Source: an alpha proteobacterium SCGC AAA028-C07 (lineage in GTDB: Bacteria; Pseudomonadota; Alphaproteobacteria; Pelagibacterales; Pelagibacteraceae). Taken from it: 64,000 bases of DNA. The DNA lies in assembly GCA_000419465.1 (NCBI GenBank), contig ATTB01000004.1, forward strand, positions 22,763-86,762, written 5' to 3'. Below are positions 61,880 through 64,000 of this stretch, piece by piece. The stretch's first letter is position 1; every line of letters begins with the position of its first letter. The notes beneath the pieces were generated by a model, which saw nothing but the letters and a program-made list of their open reading frames with translations, ran no database searches and was not told the DNA's origin. Made by a program: the position numbers and the translations under genes.

Positions 61880-62562
61880 AGAAACAACCTATCTTCGTTG
61901 CGGTGGATACCAACAATATCAAGCGCGCAACTCAAATTGTAAATGCAACGAATAAATATATTTATGGGGTCAAATTTGGCCTTGAGTTCTTCTGTTCAAA
62001 AGGAGGACGTGAAGCTGTTAAAAAATTTAAAAACAAAAACGTTAAAATATTTCTAGATTTAAAATTAAAAGACATTCCAAACACTGTTTATAAAGCAATT
62101 AAAAGTTTAAAAGACGTTAGTCCTGATTATCTAACTATTCATGCAAGTGGTGGATTAGAGATGATGAAAGCTGCAAAAAAAGCACAAAGTGAGACAAATA
62201 AAAAATTAAAAATATTAGCTGTTACTATTTTAACATCTCTTACTAATAAAGATTTAAAACAAATGGGATCAAACTCTAGTGTTGAATCTCAAGTGCAAAA
62301 GCTTGCACAAACTGCAAAACTTGCAAAAATTCATGGAATAGTTTGCTCAGCTCATGAGATAAAAAAAGTTAGAAAAGTTTCAAAGAATTTTGAAATTGTT
62401 GTGCCTGGAATAAGACTAACAAACAAAGTGCAAGATCAAAAAAGAGTAATGTCACCAAAACAAGCATTAAAACTTGGCGCAACACATTTAGTCATTGGCA
62501 GAGACATTACCAAAGGAAATCCTAAAGCTAATATTAAAAAAGTTTTAAACGCTTTAATTTAA
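61876..62562 (+). CDS. pyrF: Orotidine 5'-phosphate decarboxylase
   Basis: This 228-residue TIM barrel has the catalytic 'FLDLKLKDIPNTV' near residue 55, the first substrate lysine in 'YGVKFGLEF', and the phosphate-binding 'VIGRDITKGNP' at the end. It makes UMP. It is coupled to ihfB (ATGA) and directly abuts trpF. Confidence 0.95.
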   Translation: MKKQPIFVAVDTNNIKRATQIVNATNKYIYGVKFGLEFFCSKGGREAVKKFKNKNVKIFLDLKLKDIPNTVYKAIKSLKDVSPDYLTIHASGGLEMMKAAKKAQSETNKKLKILAVTILTSLTNKDLKQMGSNSSVESQVQKLAQTAKLAKIHGIVCSAHEIKKVRKVSKNFEIVVPGIRLTNKVQDQKRVMSPKQALKLGATHLVIGRDITKGNPKANIKKVLNALI

Positions 62563-63171
62563 ATGCACCCAAAAGTTAAGATTTGTGGCATGACCAATGC
62601 TGAAACCATTCAAACTGCAATCAAACATAAAGTTGATTATTTAGGTTTTGTATTTTATCCAAAATCTCCAAGAAATTTAACACCCGATCAAGCAAAAGAA
62701 CTGACTAAAAATATTCCACAGAATGTAAAAAGAATTGCAGTGCTAGTAAATGCAAAGGATGAATTTATAGAAGAAATTAAAGATTACTTTGATTGCTTTC
62801 AATTGCATGGTCATGAAGATGTAAAAAGAATTAAAGAATTAAAACAAAAATTTAATAAAGGAATTATAAAAGCAATTAGAGTAACTGATGAAGCAAGCGC
62901 GAGAACATTTTCTCAGTTTGAAGATGAAGTCGACATGCTAGTCTTTGATAGTCCTGCGATGGAAAAAACCGCAAAATTTGATTGGCAAATTCTAACTAAA
63001 CTTAAAATAACAAAACCTTATTTGGTTGCAGGCTCATTAAATATTAATAATGTGGATGAAATTTTAAAGTACAATCCATATGGTATTGATGTGTCAGCGG
63101 GGGTAGAAAGTAGCGTTGGCGTTAAAAGTAATGAAAAAATTATAGAATTTTTGGACAAAGTTAAATCATGA
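62563..63171 (+). CDS. trpF: Phosphoribosylanthranilate isomerase, altered phosphate loop
   Basis: This 202-residue TIM barrel has catalytic Cys in 'KICGMTN' and Asp in 'LVFDSPA', with 'GFVFYPKSPRN' and 'DVSAGVESSVGVKS' intact. The usual glycine-rich 'GG(T/N)G' just before FDW is replaced: the segment reads 'SPAMEKTAKFDW'. The start directly follows the pyrF stop, and its stop overlaps trpB (ATGA). Tryptophan pathway. Confidence 0.9.
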   Translation: MHPKVKICGMTNAETIQTAIKHKVDYLGFVFYPKSPRNLTPDQAKELTKNIPQNVKRIAVLVNAKDEFIEEIKDYFDCFQLHGHEDVKRIKELKQKFNKGIIKAIRVTDEASARTFSQFEDEVDMLVFDSPAMEKTAKFDWQILTKLKITKPYLVAGSLNINNVDEILKYNPYGIDVSAGVESSVGVKSNEKIIEFLDKVKS

Positions 63172-64000
63172 TTAGAATACAAAAAGGAAAACCCGTCATC
63201 GATCAGCATGATAAAAACTATATGTATGCTGGTAAATTTGGCGGTAACTTTGTTCCAGAAACACTTAAAAAACCCATCGATGATCTTACAAAACTGTTTA
63301 ATAAACTAAGAAAAGATAAAAAATTTATCAAAGAAAGAGACTATTATTTTAAACATTACGTAGGCACCCCTACTTCATTCATAAAACTTTATAATTTATC
63401 TCATCAATTAGGTGGTGCGCAGATTTATGCAAAAGTTGTAAGTGAAGCAAATGGTGGAGCACATAAAATTTACAATGCAATTGTTCACGCACTTATTTGT
63501 AAACACGCTGGTAAAAAATACATCATTGGCGATACCGGCGCAGGTTACGCTGGAAAAATGCTTTCAATGGCTGCTAAAAAATTTGGACTTAAATGTAAAA
63601 TATTTATGGGTACCAAAGATATGGCAAGACAAAAACCAAATTGTGATGCCATCCGTGCAAATGGTGCAGAAATTATACCAGTAGATTCTGGTAGCAAAAC
63701 ATTAGTAGATGCAGTTTCAGAATGTATGCGTTACTGGGTTTCAAATTGCGACACGACGCATATGTGTGTTGGCTCAACTGTTGGTCCTAATATATTTGTT
63801 AAAATTTGTGCGTGGAGTACAGCGCAAATTTCAAGGGAACTTATTGTTCAAATAAAAAAAGAATTTGGAAAAATTCCAAAGAAATTAAAATTAATAAATT
63901 GTGTAGGTGGAGGATCATCTGCAATTGGGTTTTGGAATTCATTTATGGATTACAATAAATCTCAAGTTGAGTTTATTGGTGTTGAAGCTGGTGGACCTAA
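63168..64000 (+). CDS. trpB: Tryptophan synthase beta chain, divergent, runs off window
   Basis: ATG at 63168 overlaps the trpF stop. The frame is open to base 64000 (277 residues, about two-thirds of TrpB), which is why the ORF track lacks it. The PLP lysine is K100 in 'NGGAHKIYN' (usually HKTN). The upstream 'KRED' is 'KVVS'. The catalytic Glu (E. coli E109) is D122 in 'GDTGAGYAG' (usually ETGAGQHG). 'CVGGGSSAIGF' and 'MGTKDMARQKPN' are TrpB-like. The fold is clear, but the active site is unusual. Confidence 0.88.
   Translation, partial: MIRIQKGKPVIDQHDKNYMYAGKFGGNFVPETLKKPIDDLTKLFNKLRKDKKFIKERDYYFKHYVGTPTSFIKLYNLSHQLGGAQIYAKVVSEANGGAHKIYNAIVHALICKHAGKKYIIGDTGAGYAGKMLSMAAKKFGLKCKIFMGTKDMARQKPNCDAIRANGAEIIPVDSGSKTLVDAVSECMRYWVSNCDTTHMCVGSTVGPNIFVKICAWSTAQISRELIVQIKKEFGKIPKKLKLINCVGGGSSAIGFWNSFMDYNKSQVEFIGVEAGGP
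63906..64000 (+). repeat. Inverted repeat arm B (95 bases, trpB)
   Basis: Exact reverse complement of 39799-39893. It begins at GGTGGAGGATC in trpB and continues to the last base of the window, so its full length cannot be seen from here. Confidence 0.95.

Overview
The window comes from a very AT-rich, tightly packed alphaproteobacterium, most likely SAR11-like (Pelagibacterales or a close relative). The support is: mostly A/T third codon positions and intergenic gaps of a few bases; the order aroA-cmk-rpsA-ihfB-pyrF-trpF-trpB; alphaproteobacterial marker families (the DUF1476 ATPase-inhibitor zeta subunit and the FYDLN-acid protein); and a TPP riboswitch directly in front of a sodium:solute symporter, the arrangement described for the SAR11 HMP transporter ThiV. 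No rRNA, tRNA, CRISPR array or insertion sequence was seen. No gene-free stretch exceeds 300 bases.

Layout. Bases 1-8012 hold the end of a branched-chain amino acid ABC permease pair (livH tail, livM), formate-THF ligase (fhs), a double cupin, pal, and several small lipoproteins and membrane proteins. Bases 8153-31925 are one large type IV pilus locus. It encodes a PilM-PilN fusion, PilO, PilP, secretin, PilB, PilC, six tandem pilins, PilT, four minor pilins (GspH/FimT-, PilV-, PilW- and PilX-like), a secreted unknown, a giant PilY1, convergent PilD, and eight more tandem pilins. That makes fourteen major-type pilins with near-identical N-termini and very different C-terminal domains. Bases 31922-33627 carry a small group of unrecognised genes. 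Bases 33741-39893 hold rmuC, sbcB, trxA and, on the minus strand, folC, accD, trpA and a 5'-truncated trpB.

Bases 39892-57705 hold an old-yellow-enzyme gene lacking its start, a CDF metal transporter, the TPP-riboswitch-controlled symporter, a porin and an Lrp regulator. They also hold a sulfur cluster (periplasmic rhodanese, YeeE/YedE, cysK, metX, OsmC, metZ) and assorted enzymes. Bases 57797-64000 are the conserved operon aroA-cmk-rpsA-ihfB-pyrF-trpF-trpB, running off the window.

Two things need care. First, the trpB fragment at 39393-39893 is an exact inverted copy, over the 95 bases that can be compared, of the trpB that runs off the right end. Folding the contig at about 39893 restores the classic order trpF-trpB-trpA-accD-folC-trxA. 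An assembly or amplification chimera is therefore the simplest explanation, though a real inverted duplication is not excluded. Second, TrpB, TrpA and TrpF all depart from canonical active-site motifs. The most system-like novelty is the pilus locus, with its pilin array, PilM-PilN fusion and a PilY1 whose vWA domain is interrupted by an NHL-type propeller.
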